NCBI GenBank assembly: GCA_003248775.1
Contig: QFQX01000017.1
Coordinates: 1-64,000 of the forward strand
DNA: 64,000 nucleotides
Origin: Shinella sp.
GTDB lineage: Bacteria; Pseudomonadota; Alphaproteobacteria; Rhizobiales; Rhizobiaceae
Direction: 5' to 3'
This document shows, one piece after another, positions 44,992 to 53,942 of the stretch (position 1 is its first letter; every line of letters starts with the position of its first letter). The position numbers and the translations under genes were made by a program. The notes below the pieces were generated by a model that was given only the letters and a program-made list of their open reading frames with translations, had not been told where the DNA came from and made no database searches.

Positions 44992-45008
44992 GTAACGAGG
45001 CTTACGGC

Positions 45009-45884
45009 CTATTTGTTCCAGCGGTTTTCGGACCACATTTCGGCGAGTGAAACCCGGTAATCCGGGTATTGAAACCGGAAGCCGAGCGAACGTAACCGAG
45101 CGTTGGAAACCCGTTTGTTCTCGCCGTAGAACGACCGCGCCATCGGCGTCAGTTCCGCCGTTTCGAAGGGCTGCTCGGCCGGCGGCTCCACACTCATCAA
45201 CCGCGCTGCCTCGGTCACGACATCCTGCGGAGGGCAGGGTTCGCTGTCGGTGACATTATATATGCCGCCCAGGTCACGCTCGCCGAGGAAGGCCGCCGCA
45301 GCCGCGATGTCTTCCACCCGGATGCGGTTGAACACCTGATCCTTCTTTAAAAGACGGCGTGCGGTGCCATTGGCTAGATTGACGAAGGCGTTGCGCCCCG
45401 GCCCGTAAATGCCGGAAAGCCGCAGAGTGGCGAGCGGCAGGCCGGACGCCTCGGCGAGCGACTGCCAGGCCTGTTCCGCCTCCACCCGCTCCACGGAACG
45501 TTGTGACACGGGCTTGGCCGGCGTGTCCTCGTCCACCCAGGCCCCGCCATGGTCGCCATAGACGCCGACGGTGGAAAGGTAGCAAACCCACTCCAGCGAC
45601 GGCATGGCTTGCAGGAGCGATATGTTGCCCAGCAGGCGCAGAAGCGGATCGCCGTCACGGCCCGGTGCGATCGACTGGACCAGATGGGTGACCTTGGCGA
45701 ATTCGCTCTTCAGTTCGTCGGTCAGCGTCGTGCCGTCGAAGACAAGAGGACGGATGCCGGATGCGGAAAGTGCCTCGGCCTTTTCGGCGCTGCGGGTCGT
45801 GCCGGAGACATCATGGCCCTGAGACGCTGTGAGCGCGCCGATTGCCTTGCCGGAATAGCCCGCGCCGAAGATCATCATATGCAT
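45009..45884 (-). CDS. SDR-like NAD(P)-binding epimerase, YeeZ-like
   Basis: A 291-residue Rossmann protein: MHMMIFGAGYSGKAIGALT with GxGYSGxA, then a YxxxK-region replaced by the short form WVCYLSTVGVYGDHGGAW. It resembles YeeZ-like extended SDRs of unknown substrate. GAGGGA lies before the ATG. It starts 12 bases after queG ends, and so shares its operon. Confidence 0.87.
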   Translation of the reverse strand: MHMMIFGAGYSGKAIGALTASQGHDVSGTTRSAEKAEALSASGIRPLVFDGTTLTDELKSEFAKVTHLVQSIAPGRDGDPLLRLLGNISLLQAMPSLEWVCYLSTVGVYGDHGGAWVDEDTPAKPVSQRSVERVEAEQAWQSLAEASGLPLATLRLSGIYGPGRNAFVNLANGTARRLLKKDQVFNRIRVEDIAAAAAFLGERDLGGIYNVTDSEPCPPQDVVTEAARLMSVEPPAEQPFETAELTPMARSFYGENKRVSNARLRSLGFRFQYPDYRVSLAEMWSENRWNK

Positions 45885-45896
45885 CGTTATTGTCCC

Positions 45897-47042
45897 TCAG
45901 TTCCATTCCTGCCGCACGTCTGCGTCTTCTTCTATCTTGAGCCGCGTGTCCCGCAGCGTCCTGAATGTTTCCGCTGGCAGCAGGCGTGAGAGCGCCCATA
46001 CCGCCATGCCGCGCACCTCCGCCGCCTCGTCGTCCATGAGAGCGAGGCAGATGTCGGTGAATTCCGTGCTGCCGGAGTTGCCGGCAGCGATCAGACAGTT
46101 GCGGATGAAGCGGTTGCGACCGATGCGTTTCACCGGTGAGCCGCTGAAGAAGGTGCGGAACGTGGCGTCGTCCAGAGAGAGGAGGAAGCGAAGCTCCGGC
46201 TCGAGCAGGTCCTCGCGCGCCTTGAATTTCATCTCGCTGGCGGCCTGGGCGAACTTGTTCCACGGGCAGGCGGAGAGGCAGTCGTCGCAGCCATAGATCC
46301 GGTTGCCGAAGGCCGGCCGCAGTTCCTTCGCTATGACGCCCTTGTGCTCGATGGTGAGATAGGAAATGCAGCGCCGCGCATCGATCTGGTAGGGAGCGGG
46401 AAAGGCGTCCGTCGGGCAGGCGCCGAGGCAGGCGCGGCAGGAGCCGCAATGATCGATCTCCGGCGCGTCGATATCGAGTTCGGCGCTGGTGAACAGGCTG
46501 CCGAGAAAAAGCCAGGAGCCGAATTCGCGGCTGACCAGATTGGTGTGCTTGCCCTGCCAGCCAAGGCCTGCTGCCGCCGCAAGCGGCTTTTCCATCACGG
46601 GCGCGGTATCGACGAAAACCTTCACATCCGCGCCGGCGCGCGCGGCAAACCGCGTCGCGACCTCTTTCAGCCGGCCTTTCATCACATCATGATAATCACG
46701 ATTGCGCGCATAGACGGAGATGGCGCCCCTGTCCGATCTGGCCTGCAGGTGGCGGGGGTCCTCGTCTGGCCCGTAGTTCAGGCCGAACATCACGATCGAG
46801 CGGACCTCGCTCCACAGCACTCGAGGATCGGCGCGACGCGCCTGCGTTTCCTCCATCCAGGCCATGGTGCCATGCCGGCCCGCAGCGATGAAAGTGGCGA
46901 GCCGTTCCGGCGCTTCCGGTATGGAGTCAGGCAGGGTGATGCGGCAGACGGAAAACCCCTGCGCCGCTGCCTCGCTCTTCATGAATGCCGTCAGCCCGGC
47001 GCGTCGCCTGTCGTTCCGATGGTCGGGTGCAGGCGCAGGCAT
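45897..47042 (-). CDS. queG: Epoxyqueuosine reductase
   Basis: A 381-residue enzyme for the last step of queuosine synthesis in tRNA. It has two 4Fe-4S motifs: CGSCRACLGACP and CDDCLSACPWN. The cobalamin-binding part includes YARNRDYHDVMKGRL and DTAPVMEKPLAAAAGLGW. The C-terminal HEAT-like part ends LKIEEDADVRQEW. The ATG at 47042 gives the normal start; 75 residues upstream belong to the previous gene's region. Confidence 0.95.
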   Translation of the reverse strand: MPAPAPDHRNDRRRAGLTAFMKSEAAAQGFSVCRITLPDSIPEAPERLATFIAAGRHGTMAWMEETQARRADPRVLWSEVRSIVMFGLNYGPDEDPRHLQARSDRGAISVYARNRDYHDVMKGRLKEVATRFAARAGADVKVFVDTAPVMEKPLAAAAGLGWQGKHTNLVSREFGSWLFLGSLFTSAELDIDAPEIDHCGSCRACLGACPTDAFPAPYQIDARRCISYLTIEHKGVIAKELRPAFGNRIYGCDDCLSACPWNKFAQAASEMKFKAREDLLEPELRFLLSLDDATFRTFFSGSPVKRIGRNRFIRNCLIAAGNSGSTEFTDICLALMDDEAAEVRGMAVWALSRLLPAETFRTLRDTRLKIEEDADVRQEWN

Positions 47043-47053
47043 GGCCGGCTCCG

Positions 47054-47746
47054 TCAGAAATCTAGGTCCGCGTAATGCGAGACCGGGGTAAGGCCGCGAA
47101 TGCGCTCGGCCAGCATCGGCCGGAAGGAGGGGCGCGATTTCATGCGCTGATACCATTCCTTGGCGATGGGGAATTCCGACCATTCGATCTCGCCGAGATA
47201 GTCGAGCACCGAGATGGCCGATGCGGCGGCAAGGTCCGCATAACTCAGCCGGTCGCCGGCGAGCCATGTGCGCGATCCCGCGAGCCAGCTCAGATATTTC
47301 ATATGCTGGCGGATATTGGTGCGCGCGGTTCTCAGGATCTTGGAATCGGGGGCGCCGCCGCCGAGACCATTAGGGATCAGCAGCTTGTGGACCCGCTCGC
47401 GGACCAGCGGCTTGGTGACGTCGTGTTCCATCTTCTGCAGGAACCATTCCGTCAGCCGGCGGATTTCCGCCCTCTGGAACGGGTCCTCGGCCAGAAGCCG
47501 GCGATCGCGCTTCAGTACGCCATGGGTCTCGTCGAGGAACTCGCTGATGACCGTCGGCCCACAGAGCGTGCGCATGTTGTCATCGACATAGACCGGCAGG
47601 GTGCCAGCCGGATTGAGGGAGAGAAACTCCCGTCGCTTTTCCCAGGTCTGTTCTTCCACCAGGTCCACCTGAAAGCCGTATTCGGCGAGTACCAGCCGGA
47701 TGAACCGGGACGCGGTGGACATGGAATGATGATACAACGTCGGCAT
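47054..47746 (-). CDS. fzlA: GST-fold protein, FtsZ-binding FzlA-like
   Basis: A 230-residue glutathione transferase-fold protein: MPTLYHHSMSTASRFIRLVL, then LNPAGTLPVYVDD, ending LTPVSHYADLDF. The length and the C-terminal DLDF tail match FzlA, which binds FtsZ and drives division in Caulobacter and Agrobacterium. The assignment is by remembered pattern. It lies 11 bases upstream of queG and is divergent from uppP, another envelope gene. Confidence 0.75.
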   Translation of the reverse strand: MPTLYHHSMSTASRFIRLVLAEYGFQVDLVEEQTWEKRREFLSLNPAGTLPVYVDDNMRTLCGPTVISEFLDETHGVLKRDRRLLAEDPFQRAEIRRLTEWFLQKMEHDVTKPLVRERVHKLLIPNGLGGGAPDSKILRTARTNIRQHMKYLSWLAGSRTWLAGDRLSYADLAAASAISVLDYLGEIEWSEFPIAKEWYQRMKSRPSFRPMLAERIRGLTPVSHYADLDF

Positions 47747-47887
47747 TGTTACTCGAATTCTATGGGCTGTTGGTTCCGGCATGATGCGTGTAGCGGCTGG
47801 TCATGACCACGGCTTCCAAGCTATATGAGCTTGGTTCGCGCAATACAAGCAAATCACTTTCCTGTCCCTCCCCCTCAAGGAATCATC

Positions 47888-48694
47888 ATGGAAGATCAAT
47901 CCATCCTCAGCGCGCTTTTCCTCGGCCTGGTCGAGGGCCTCACGGAATTCATTCCCGTGTCATCGACCGCGCATGTGTTGCTCGCAGGGCATTTTCTCGG
48001 CTTCAAGTCGCCCGGCAATACCTTCGCCGTGCTGATCCAGCTCGGGGCTATCCTCGCCATCCTGAGCGTCTATTTCCGCAAGCTGTTCCTCATCGCTATC
48101 GGCTTGCCGTCGGACCCCGCCAGCCGTCGCTTCGTCCTGTCGATCCTCGTTGCCTTCCTCCCGGCAGCCGTGATTGGCGCTCTTGCGCATGACTTCATCA
48201 AGTCGGTGCTGTTCGAGACCCCGGTGCTGATGTGCATCACGCTGATCCTTGGTGGTTTCGTGCTGCTGTGGGTCGACCGCCTGCATCTGACCCCGCGCTA
48301 CAAGAACGCGCTGACCTATCCGATGCCGCTCGCCTTCAAGATCGGCCTCTGCCAGTGTGTGGCGATGATCCCCGGCGTTTCCCGGTCCGGCGCGACCATC
48401 GTCGGCTCGTTGCTGCTGGGCGCCGACAAGCGTTCTGCCGCGGAGTTCTCTTTCTTTCTGGCCATGCCGACCATGGTAGGCGCCTTCGCGCTCGATCTCT
48501 ATAAGAACAGGGATGCGCTGAGCTTCGACGATACCGCGATCATCGCGATTGGCTTCATCTCGGCATTCGTCTCGGCTCTGGTGGTCGTGCGCGCGCTGCT
48601 CGATTTCGTTTCGAAGCGTGGTTATGCGCCTTTCGCCTGGTGGCGTATCGCCATCGGCTCTATCGGCCTGGTGGCTCTGGCGCTCGGTTACTGA
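47888..48694 (+). CDS. uppP: Undecaprenyl-diphosphatase
   Basis: A 268-residue inner-membrane phosphatase that recycles the carrier lipid for peptidoglycan. Conserved parts are EGLTEFIPVSSTAHVLLAG and the catalytic PGVSRSGATI. The ATG at 47888 follows AAGGAATC; 21 in-frame residues upstream are unlikely. It is divergent from fzlA. A shared terminator ends it. Confidence 0.96.
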   Translation: MEDQSILSALFLGLVEGLTEFIPVSSTAHVLLAGHFLGFKSPGNTFAVLIQLGAILAILSVYFRKLFLIAIGLPSDPASRRFVLSILVAFLPAAVIGALAHDFIKSVLFETPVLMCITLILGGFVLLWVDRLHLTPRYKNALTYPMPLAFKIGLCQCVAMIPGVSRSGATIVGSLLLGADKRSAAEFSFFLAMPTMVGAFALDLYKNRDALSFDDTAIIAIGFISAFVSALVVVRALLDFVSKRGYAPFAWWRIAIGSIGLVALALGY

Positions 48695-48718
48695 CCGGGC
48701 GCGACATCCAGAAACGAC

Positions 48719-48747
48719 AAAAGGCCGGGCGAATGTCCGGCCTTTTA
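48719..48747. terminator. Bidirectional terminator of uppP and the small secreted gene
   Basis: AAAAGGCCGG (48719-48728) pairs with CCGGCCTTTT (48737-48746). A and T runs on both sides let it work for both convergent genes. Confidence 0.85.
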
Positions 48748-48770
48748 CAATATGTGTGTCTGGATGAGAC

Positions 48771-48929
48771 TTACTGGGTAACGGCGATGGCGCCGGTGCT
48801 GCAGGGATCGACGCCGTATGCGGGAGCGCAGTTGCCCTTGCGGGCGGCGACAGTCGAAGGTGCCACGAAAGAACCGGCGAGGATCACCAGTGCCGCACAC
48901 GCAAAAAACAGTGCGATAGACTTACCCAT
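48771..48929 (-). CDS. Small secreted protein, 52 residues
   Basis: MGKSIALFFACAALVILAGS is a signal peptide followed by FVAPSTVAARKGNCAPAYG and VDPCSTGAIAVTQ. Cleavage is likely near residue 29 after VAA. The mature part of about 24 residues has two cysteines that may form a disulfide. The ATG has AGAGG upstream. It is too short for routine ORF calls. It ends 24 bases from the shared terminator, and no function is known. Confidence 0.7.
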   Translation of the reverse strand: MGKSIALFFACAALVILAGSFVAPSTVAARKGNCAPAYGVDPCSTGAIAVTQ

Positions 48930-49053
48930 GAAGAGGCCTCTTGAGAATGATGCTGTGAATCGTCGCCGGCAGCAGCGCGAGGCGCGAACGGGTCGAGTGT
49001 TTACGCATTGCCGACACTCTCAGCAATAGAATACCTTGCTGAATTCCCCGTTA

Positions 49054-49080
49054 ACGCAGCTATTTTCCAGCTGCGTCTTT
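49054..49080. terminator. Hairpin after the NDUFA9-like gene
   Basis: ACGCAGCT (49054-49061) pairs with AGCTGCGT (49069-49076), then CTTTT follows on the plus strand. It lies 40 bases beyond the NDUFA9-like stop codon. Confidence 0.5.
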
Positions 49081-49120
49081 TGTGCAACGCTGGGACGCTC
49101 GAAAAAGCCTCGGGCTGCCC

Positions 49121-50101
49121 TCAGGCAGCCTTTCCGGCACCGTTGAACTGGCCATGGGGACGATAGCGCACGAGGTAGGTCGGCAGGATCGAGGCAAGCA
49201 CCGCGGCATTGATTCCCATGCCTTCGAGCGTGCGGCCCTCGGCCTTGGCGGCTTCGGAAACCACATTGTCCACCTTCAGGAGCTTGACCTGGTCGCTGGT
49301 GAGCGCCGGCTTGACGAAGGGGATCGAGGACGAGATGGAACCGATCAGCGATGCAATGGCGAAGGGCATGGGGATGAAGGGGCGCTTGCGGTCGATGACT
49401 TCGAGGATGGTCTCGAGACACTGACGGAAGGTCAGCACGTCCTTGCCGCCGAGTTCGTAGATCTTGCCGGGGGCAAGCTTGCCGTCCACGGAGCGGGCGA
49501 TCGCCTCGGCCACGTCCTCGACATGCACCGGCTGGAACCGCGTCTTGCCGCCGCCGATCAGCGGCAGGAAGGGCATCTTCTGGGCCATGCCGGCAAACTT
49601 GTTGAAGAAGCCGTCTTCCTGTCCGAAGATGATCGACGGACGCATGATGATGGCATCCGGCAGGATCGAGAGGATCGCGGCTTCGGCCTTGCCCTTGGTG
49701 GATGCGTAAGCCGAGGAAGACTTGGCATCGGCGCCGATGGCGGAGATGTGGGTGAACTTTGCGCCGACCGAACGGGCGGCTTCTGCTACGGCACGGGCGC
49801 CGAATTCCTGCACGGCGTCAAAATTGTTGCGGCCGCTTTCAAAAAGGATGCCGACGCAATTGACGACATGGTCGGCGCCCTGCACGGCGGCATCGATGGA
49901 GGCGCGGTAACGCAGGTTCGCCTGGGTGAACGAGATCTGGCCGACATTGCCGAGCGGCTGCAGATGAAAGGCGAGGTCCGGCCGGCGCACGGCAACGCGA
50001 ATGCGGTAGCCGCGGCGAGCCAGAGCCCTGACGACATGCCTCCCGACGAAGCCCGATCCCCCAAACACGGTGACGAGCGGCGGCAGGTTGGACAGGGTCA
50101 T
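49121..50101 (-). CDS. Complex I NDUFA9 subunit-like NAD(P)-binding protein
   Basis: A 326-residue extended SDR-like protein: LVTVFGGSGFVGRHVVRALA with GGSGFVG, then HISAIGADAKSSSAYASTKG. It matches the NDUFA9 family, membrane-side NAD(P)H-binding proteins seen in alphaproteobacteria and mitochondrial complex I. The start at 50101 has GGAG six bases before it; an ATG four codons earlier lacks a good site. It follows the DUF1330 gene by about 110 bases. Confidence 0.9.
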   Translation of the reverse strand: MTLSNLPPLVTVFGGSGFVGRHVVRALARRGYRIRVAVRRPDLAFHLQPLGNVGQISFTQANLRYRASIDAAVQGADHVVNCVGILFESGRNNFDAVQEFGARAVAEAARSVGAKFTHISAIGADAKSSSAYASTKGKAEAAILSILPDAIIMRPSIIFGQEDGFFNKFAGMAQKMPFLPLIGGGKTRFQPVHVEDVAEAIARSVDGKLAPGKIYELGGKDVLTFRQCLETILEVIDRKRPFIPMPFAIASLIGSISSSIPFVKPALTSDQVKLLKVDNVVSEAAKAEGRTLEGMGINAAVLASILPTYLVRYRPHGQFNGAGKAA

Positions 50102-50214
50102 GATGGGCTCCATGAAAAGGCTGGCGCGGAATGCGCTGTGGTCTTTTCGTCTCTTAGCCGAATCCCTTTGTCAGCGAAAGGGTAATCCGCCGCCATTGCA
50201 TGCTTCCGATGGTC

Positions 50215-50502
50215 TCACGCGCCTTCGACGACGACCATCTCCGCATCGGCCACTTCCTGACGGATCTTGGCGGCGATCTGGTATTCCGGCGAGTTGTAGC
50301 AATCGACCGCAGCCTGATGGGACGGAAACTCGATCACGACGTTGCGACCGCGCGCCTTGCCCTCGAGTTCCGTGAAAGCGCCGCCGCGCGCGAGGAACTT
50401 CGCGCCGTACTTTTCAAAGGCGGGTTTTGCGGCTGCAACATAGTCCTTGTAGCGCTCGGGATCGCGGACATCGACGCGGGCGATCCAGTAACCTTTTGGC
50501 AT
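50215..50502 (-). CDS. DUF1330 domain protein
   Basis: A 95-residue dimeric alpha-beta barrel protein: GYWIARVDVRDPERYKDYVA, then ARGRNVVIEFPSHQAAVDCY and NSPEYQ. Typical length for DUF1330, which resembles monooxygenase/dehalogenase folds; the reaction is unknown. It is leftward between pyrF and the NDUFA9-like gene. Confidence 0.93.
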   Translation of the reverse strand: MPKGYWIARVDVRDPERYKDYVAAAKPAFEKYGAKFLARGGAFTELEGKARGRNVVIEFPSHQAAVDCYNSPEYQIAAKIRQEVADAEMVVVEGA

Positions 50503-50580
50503 GTTCTCTCTCCCTGCTTGCGCATGCAGCGCGAATGATTTCGTGGACCTTCCCGGCTTATGGGTGCTGCGGGTTGCGCC

Positions 50581-51276
50581 TCAGGCGAGAGCTGCGTCCA
50601 TTTCGGCGAGGATCGCGCGGGCGGCTTCCTTCGGATCGGGTGCCTTTACGATAGGCCGGGCGACGACGAGATGGCTGGAGCCGGCCTTCAGCGCATCGGC
50701 AGGCGTCATCACCCGTTTCTGGTCGCCCTTGTCGGCGCCGGCCGGCCGGATGCCCGGCGTCACCAGCGCCATGTCGGGACCGATGATCTTGCGCACGGCT
50801 GCTGCTTCCTCCGCGGAACAGACGATGCCGCCCATGCCGGCGATGCGCGCCTGTTCTGCACGCTTCAGGACCAGCGTATGGGGATCATATTCGTAGCCGG
50901 CGTCGATCAGGTCCTGCTCGTCCATGGAGGTGAGCACGGTCACGCCGAGCAGGCAGAGACCGGAGCCCCTGGCCGCCTCGACGGCTGCCCGCATCGCCTT
51001 CGGATAGGCGTGCAGCGTCAGCATGGACATGCCCATTTTGGCGATATTCTCGACACCGGAGGCAACGGTGTTGTCGATGTCGAGTAGCTTCATGTCGAGG
51101 AAGATCTTTTTGCCGCTGGCGGCAAGATCGCGGGCGAATTCGAGACCGCCGGCGAAGGCGAGTTGATAGCCGATCTTGTAGAAGAGAATGTCGTCCGCCA
51201 GCTTGTCGACGATGGTTTCGGCTTCGCGCAATGTCGGTACGTCCAGTCCGATGATCAGGCGTTCACGTGCGGTCAA
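50581..51276 (-). CDS. pyrF: Orotidine 5'-phosphate decarboxylase, UUG start
   Basis: A 231-residue enzyme that makes UMP from OMP. It has LIIGLDVPTLREAETIVDKL, the catalytic FLDMKLLDIDNTV (D-x-K-x2-D), and VTPGIRPAGADKGDQKRVM. The frame is open further, but the family length and AGGGAGTG upstream fix a TTG start at 51276. It follows the phosphatase-like gene by 14 bases. Confidence 0.94.
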   Translation of the reverse strand: MTARERLIIGLDVPTLREAETIVDKLADDILFYKIGYQLAFAGGLEFARDLAASGKKIFLDMKLLDIDNTVASGVENIAKMGMSMLTLHAYPKAMRAAVEAARGSGLCLLGVTVLTSMDEQDLIDAGYEYDPHTLVLKRAEQARIAGMGGIVCSAEEAAAVRKIIGPDMALVTPGIRPAGADKGDQKRVMTPADALKAGSSHLVVARPIVKAPDPKEAARAILAEMDAALA

Positions 51277-51290
51277 CGGTCCACTCCCTG

Positions 51291-51863
51291 TCAGGTTTCC
51301 ATGGGCGTCCAGTCGCATGTGATGCGACGATCCGCAAGGGAGAAGGCGAAAAGATTGCCACCACCACCCGGCTGGTCCCGGCTGCGCGCGATGGGAAGGC
51401 CGGATAGATGGCATTTCAGCAGCGTTCCGACGCCCCCATGGCCGACAAAGGCAATCAGAGCGGCGGGATCATGATCGGCGAGCACGGCCTCTACGGCATC
51501 GACGATCCGCCGTTGCGCATCCGCCGCCTTTTCCCAGCCATGGAAGCTCTCGGTCGGATGGGTGAAAAACCAGTCGGCCGCTTTCTCGAATTCCGGCGGC
51601 GGCAGGAAACCGGTGGCCGACCGGTCGTTTTCATGCATGGCCTCGACGCTTTCATAGCCGATGCCCGAGGCTTCCGCGAGGATTGCCGCCGTCTCCATCG
51701 CCTTGACCTCGGCGCTGGAAACGATGCGTTTCAACCGGCTCGCCCAAGGCCGCGCGGCGGCGGCGCGCCCTCTTTCTGCACCGATGTCCGACAATCCCCA
51801 CAAGGGAACGGGCACGCCGGGATCGATCTTCACCTGCGGGTGCGTGATATAGAGCGCGAACAT
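51291..51863 (-). CDS. Histidine phosphatase-like protein with altered active site
   Basis: A 190-residue protein of the histidine phosphatase fold. The C-terminal His remains in FVGHGGVGTLL, and ETAAIL and EAMHENDRSATG are recognisable. The usual N-terminal RHG reads THP (FALYITHPQVKID), so the catalytic Arg is replaced. Activity may be lost or changed. It is between pmtA (six bases) and pyrF (14 bases) in one operon. Confidence 0.82.
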   Translation of the reverse strand: MFALYITHPQVKIDPGVPVPLWGLSDIGAERGRAAAARPWASRLKRIVSSAEVKAMETAAILAEASGIGYESVEAMHENDRSATGFLPPPEFEKAADWFFTHPTESFHGWEKAADAQRRIVDAVEAVLADHDPAALIAFVGHGGVGTLLKCHLSGLPIARSRDQPGGGGNLFAFSLADRRITCDWTPMET

Positions 51864-51869
51864 TGTCGG

Positions 51870-52466
51870 CTATGCCCGACGATAGACCCAGAGCTGTGCC
51901 GGTGGAATGTTGCGGACGATGAAGTCGTAGTGCTGGATATGGTAGCTGTGTGGGCGGGCGATGATCGGTGAGACCGCGCCATAGGAGATCTGCATGACGG
52001 GGCGGCCTGCCGGGATGCGGTCGAGCAGGTCTTCGAGCATGCTGATGCGCGCATCCATGGGGAAATTGAGGAGCGGAACCGCCGAGACGACGGAATCGAA
52101 CTTCTGCTCCGACAGAGCCCCGAGCGTCTTGCCGAGGTTGAAGGCATCGCCATGAACGAAGCGGACCTTGGGGTAGGTCCGCATCAGGTGATGATAGAAG
52201 TCTTCGGAATATTCGACCGAAACGATGTCCTCGGGCTTCACGCCCCGGGCGAGGATAGCCTTGGTGATGACACCCGTACCCGGGCCGAGCTCCAGCACCG
52301 GCAGTCCGGAATGGGCGGTATCGACAACGCTGGCCATGCGCCGTGCCGTGATCGACGACGTGGGTGCGATGGCGCCGACCGTTTTCGGTCCCTGCATCAT
52401 ACCCTTGAAGAAACGGATTTCGTCGTCGAACTTCTTTTCGAACCGCTCTTTCAAGCGCAATGCCAT
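51870..52466 (-). CDS. pmtA: Phospholipid N-methyltransferase, rhizobial PmtA type
   Basis: A 198-residue SAM enzyme: RLKERFEKKFDDEIRFFKGM, then VGAIAPTSSITARRMASVV, then the SAM motif VLELGPGTGVITKAIL. It methylates phosphatidylethanolamine toward phosphatidylcholine. The rhizobial-type PmtA from Agrobacterium has the same pattern. The ATG at 52466 is chosen; 25 residues upstream have no match. It starts the pmtA-phosphatase-pyrF group. Confidence 0.93.
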   Translation of the reverse strand: MALRLKERFEKKFDDEIRFFKGMMQGPKTVGAIAPTSSITARRMASVVDTAHSGLPVLELGPGTGVITKAILARGVKPEDIVSVEYSEDFYHHLMRTYPKVRFVHGDAFNLGKTLGALSEQKFDSVVSAVPLLNFPMDARISMLEDLLDRIPAGRPVMQISYGAVSPIIARPHSYHIQHYDFIVRNIPPAQLWVYRRA

Positions 52467-52586
52467 TGCCACGCCTCCATGCCAGCCTCTGTGCGGCTCA
52501 TCCGCATTTGCGAATGTCGGAGCAATATGTCGCAAAAACAAGGCGTATTGGCGTGGACGGAAAAGAATCCAAAGAAATAGTTACCG

Positions 52587-53705
52587 TCACACACGCATAG
52601 GCATCAGCACATAGAGCGCATCATCACCTGCGGTGTCGCGAATGAGCGTGGGCGAGCCTGCATCGGCGAGCAGGAAGATCGCATCGTCGCCGGAAAGCTG
52701 GGCGGTGATGTCCAGCAGGTACTTGGCGTTGAAACCGATTTCCATTGCATCATTCTCGTATCCTACGGCGACTTCTTCCGTAGCGCTGCCGGAATCGGGG
52801 TTATTGACTGTCAGCAGCAGCTGGCCATCGGAAAGGGCGAGCTTGACGGCGCGGCCGCGCTCCGAGGAAATTGTTGAGACGCGGTCGACGGCTTGGGCGA
52901 AGGTCTGGCAATCGACGCGCATTTCCTTGTCGTTAGCCGTCGGGATGACGCGCTGGTAGTCAGGAAAGGTGCCGTCGATCAGCTTCGAAGTCATGACGAT
53001 CGAGCCGATCGTCAGACGGATCTTGGCGTCTGACACTTCGAGCGTGACGATAAGTTCCGGGTTATCGACCAGCTTCTGCAGCTCGCCGACGGTCTTGCGC
53101 GGAATGATGATGCCCGGCATGCCTTCCGAACCCGAGGGAGCCTCGACGTCGGCGCGGGCCAGCCGGTGGCCATCGGTTGCAACCGCGCGCAGCTTCAGCG
53201 CACCGCCGGCCTCTATGGTGTGAAGAAAAATGCCGTTCAGATAGTAGCGCGTCTCTTCCGTCGAGATCGCGAACTGTGTCCGGTCGATCAGCATCTTCAG
53301 GTCGGTCGCCTTGAGCTTGAAGGCGTGGGTGAAGTTGCCGGCCGTGAGATCGGGGAAATCGGCTTCCGAAAGGCACTGGAGCGAGAACTTGGAGCGGCCC
53401 GAAGCAACCGTCATCGACGCACCGTCCGGAGTGGTGGCAAGCAGAACTTCTGCGCCATCCGGCAGCTTGCGGACGATTTCATAGAGTAGATGCGCCGGAA
53501 CCGTCGTCGCGCCGGCCTGTTCGACCATGGCCGGAGTTGCTTCGGTGATTTCCAGATCGAGGTCGGTCGCCTTCATGGCAAGGCTTGCACCTTCGGCGCG
53601 CAGCAGCACGTTCGACAGGATCGGGATCGTGTTGCGACGTTCGACCACGCGATGCACATGGTTCAGCGATTTGAGAAGGTTGGACCGTTCAAGAGTAATA
53701 CGCAT
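52587..53705 (-). CDS. dnaN: DNA polymerase III sliding clamp (beta subunit)
   Basis: A 372-residue ring-forming clamp: MRITLERSNLLKSLNHVHRV, then IPILSNVLLRAEG, then LSEADFPDL, ending YVLMPMRV (normal end). Three similar domains. The open frame upstream is noncoding, so the ATG at 53705 is used. dnaN lies apart from dnaA, as is usual in this order. It is divergent from rsmI. Confidence 0.98.
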   Translation of the reverse strand: MRITLERSNLLKSLNHVHRVVERRNTIPILSNVLLRAEGASLAMKATDLDLEITEATPAMVEQAGATTVPAHLLYEIVRKLPDGAEVLLATTPDGASMTVASGRSKFSLQCLSEADFPDLTAGNFTHAFKLKATDLKMLIDRTQFAISTEETRYYLNGIFLHTIEAGGALKLRAVATDGHRLARADVEAPSGSEGMPGIIIPRKTVGELQKLVDNPELIVTLEVSDAKIRLTIGSIVMTSKLIDGTFPDYQRVIPTANDKEMRVDCQTFAQAVDRVSTISSERGRAVKLALSDGQLLLTVNNPDSGSATEEVAVGYENDAMEIGFNAKYLLDITAQLSGDDAIFLLADAGSPTLIRDTAGDDALYVLMPMRV

Positions 53706-53942
53706 GACGCTACCGCTTTCGACCTGTCGCGGCCTTGGGCGGGCCGCAATGCTCTTCCCGGCAGCAGGTTGCGGCCGGATGATGTGAACGGGCAAAATGG
53801 CAGCAATTGCGCATGGATTGCAAGAGGGGCGGTGTTCACCTTGCGTCGATTCGATACGATCAACGTTAATCCACAGAGCAAAGGATTGCCTTGCCCCCTG
53901 GCGGAGGTGGAGTGATAAAGGGTGATCGATGCGCAGGCGTGA

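Noticed and set aside
53855..53885. TTAATCCACA near dnaN as a possible DnaA box and replication origin
   Set aside because: It has an extra base compared with TTATCCACA and no cluster of boxes was seen. dnaN alone does not mark an origin in this order.
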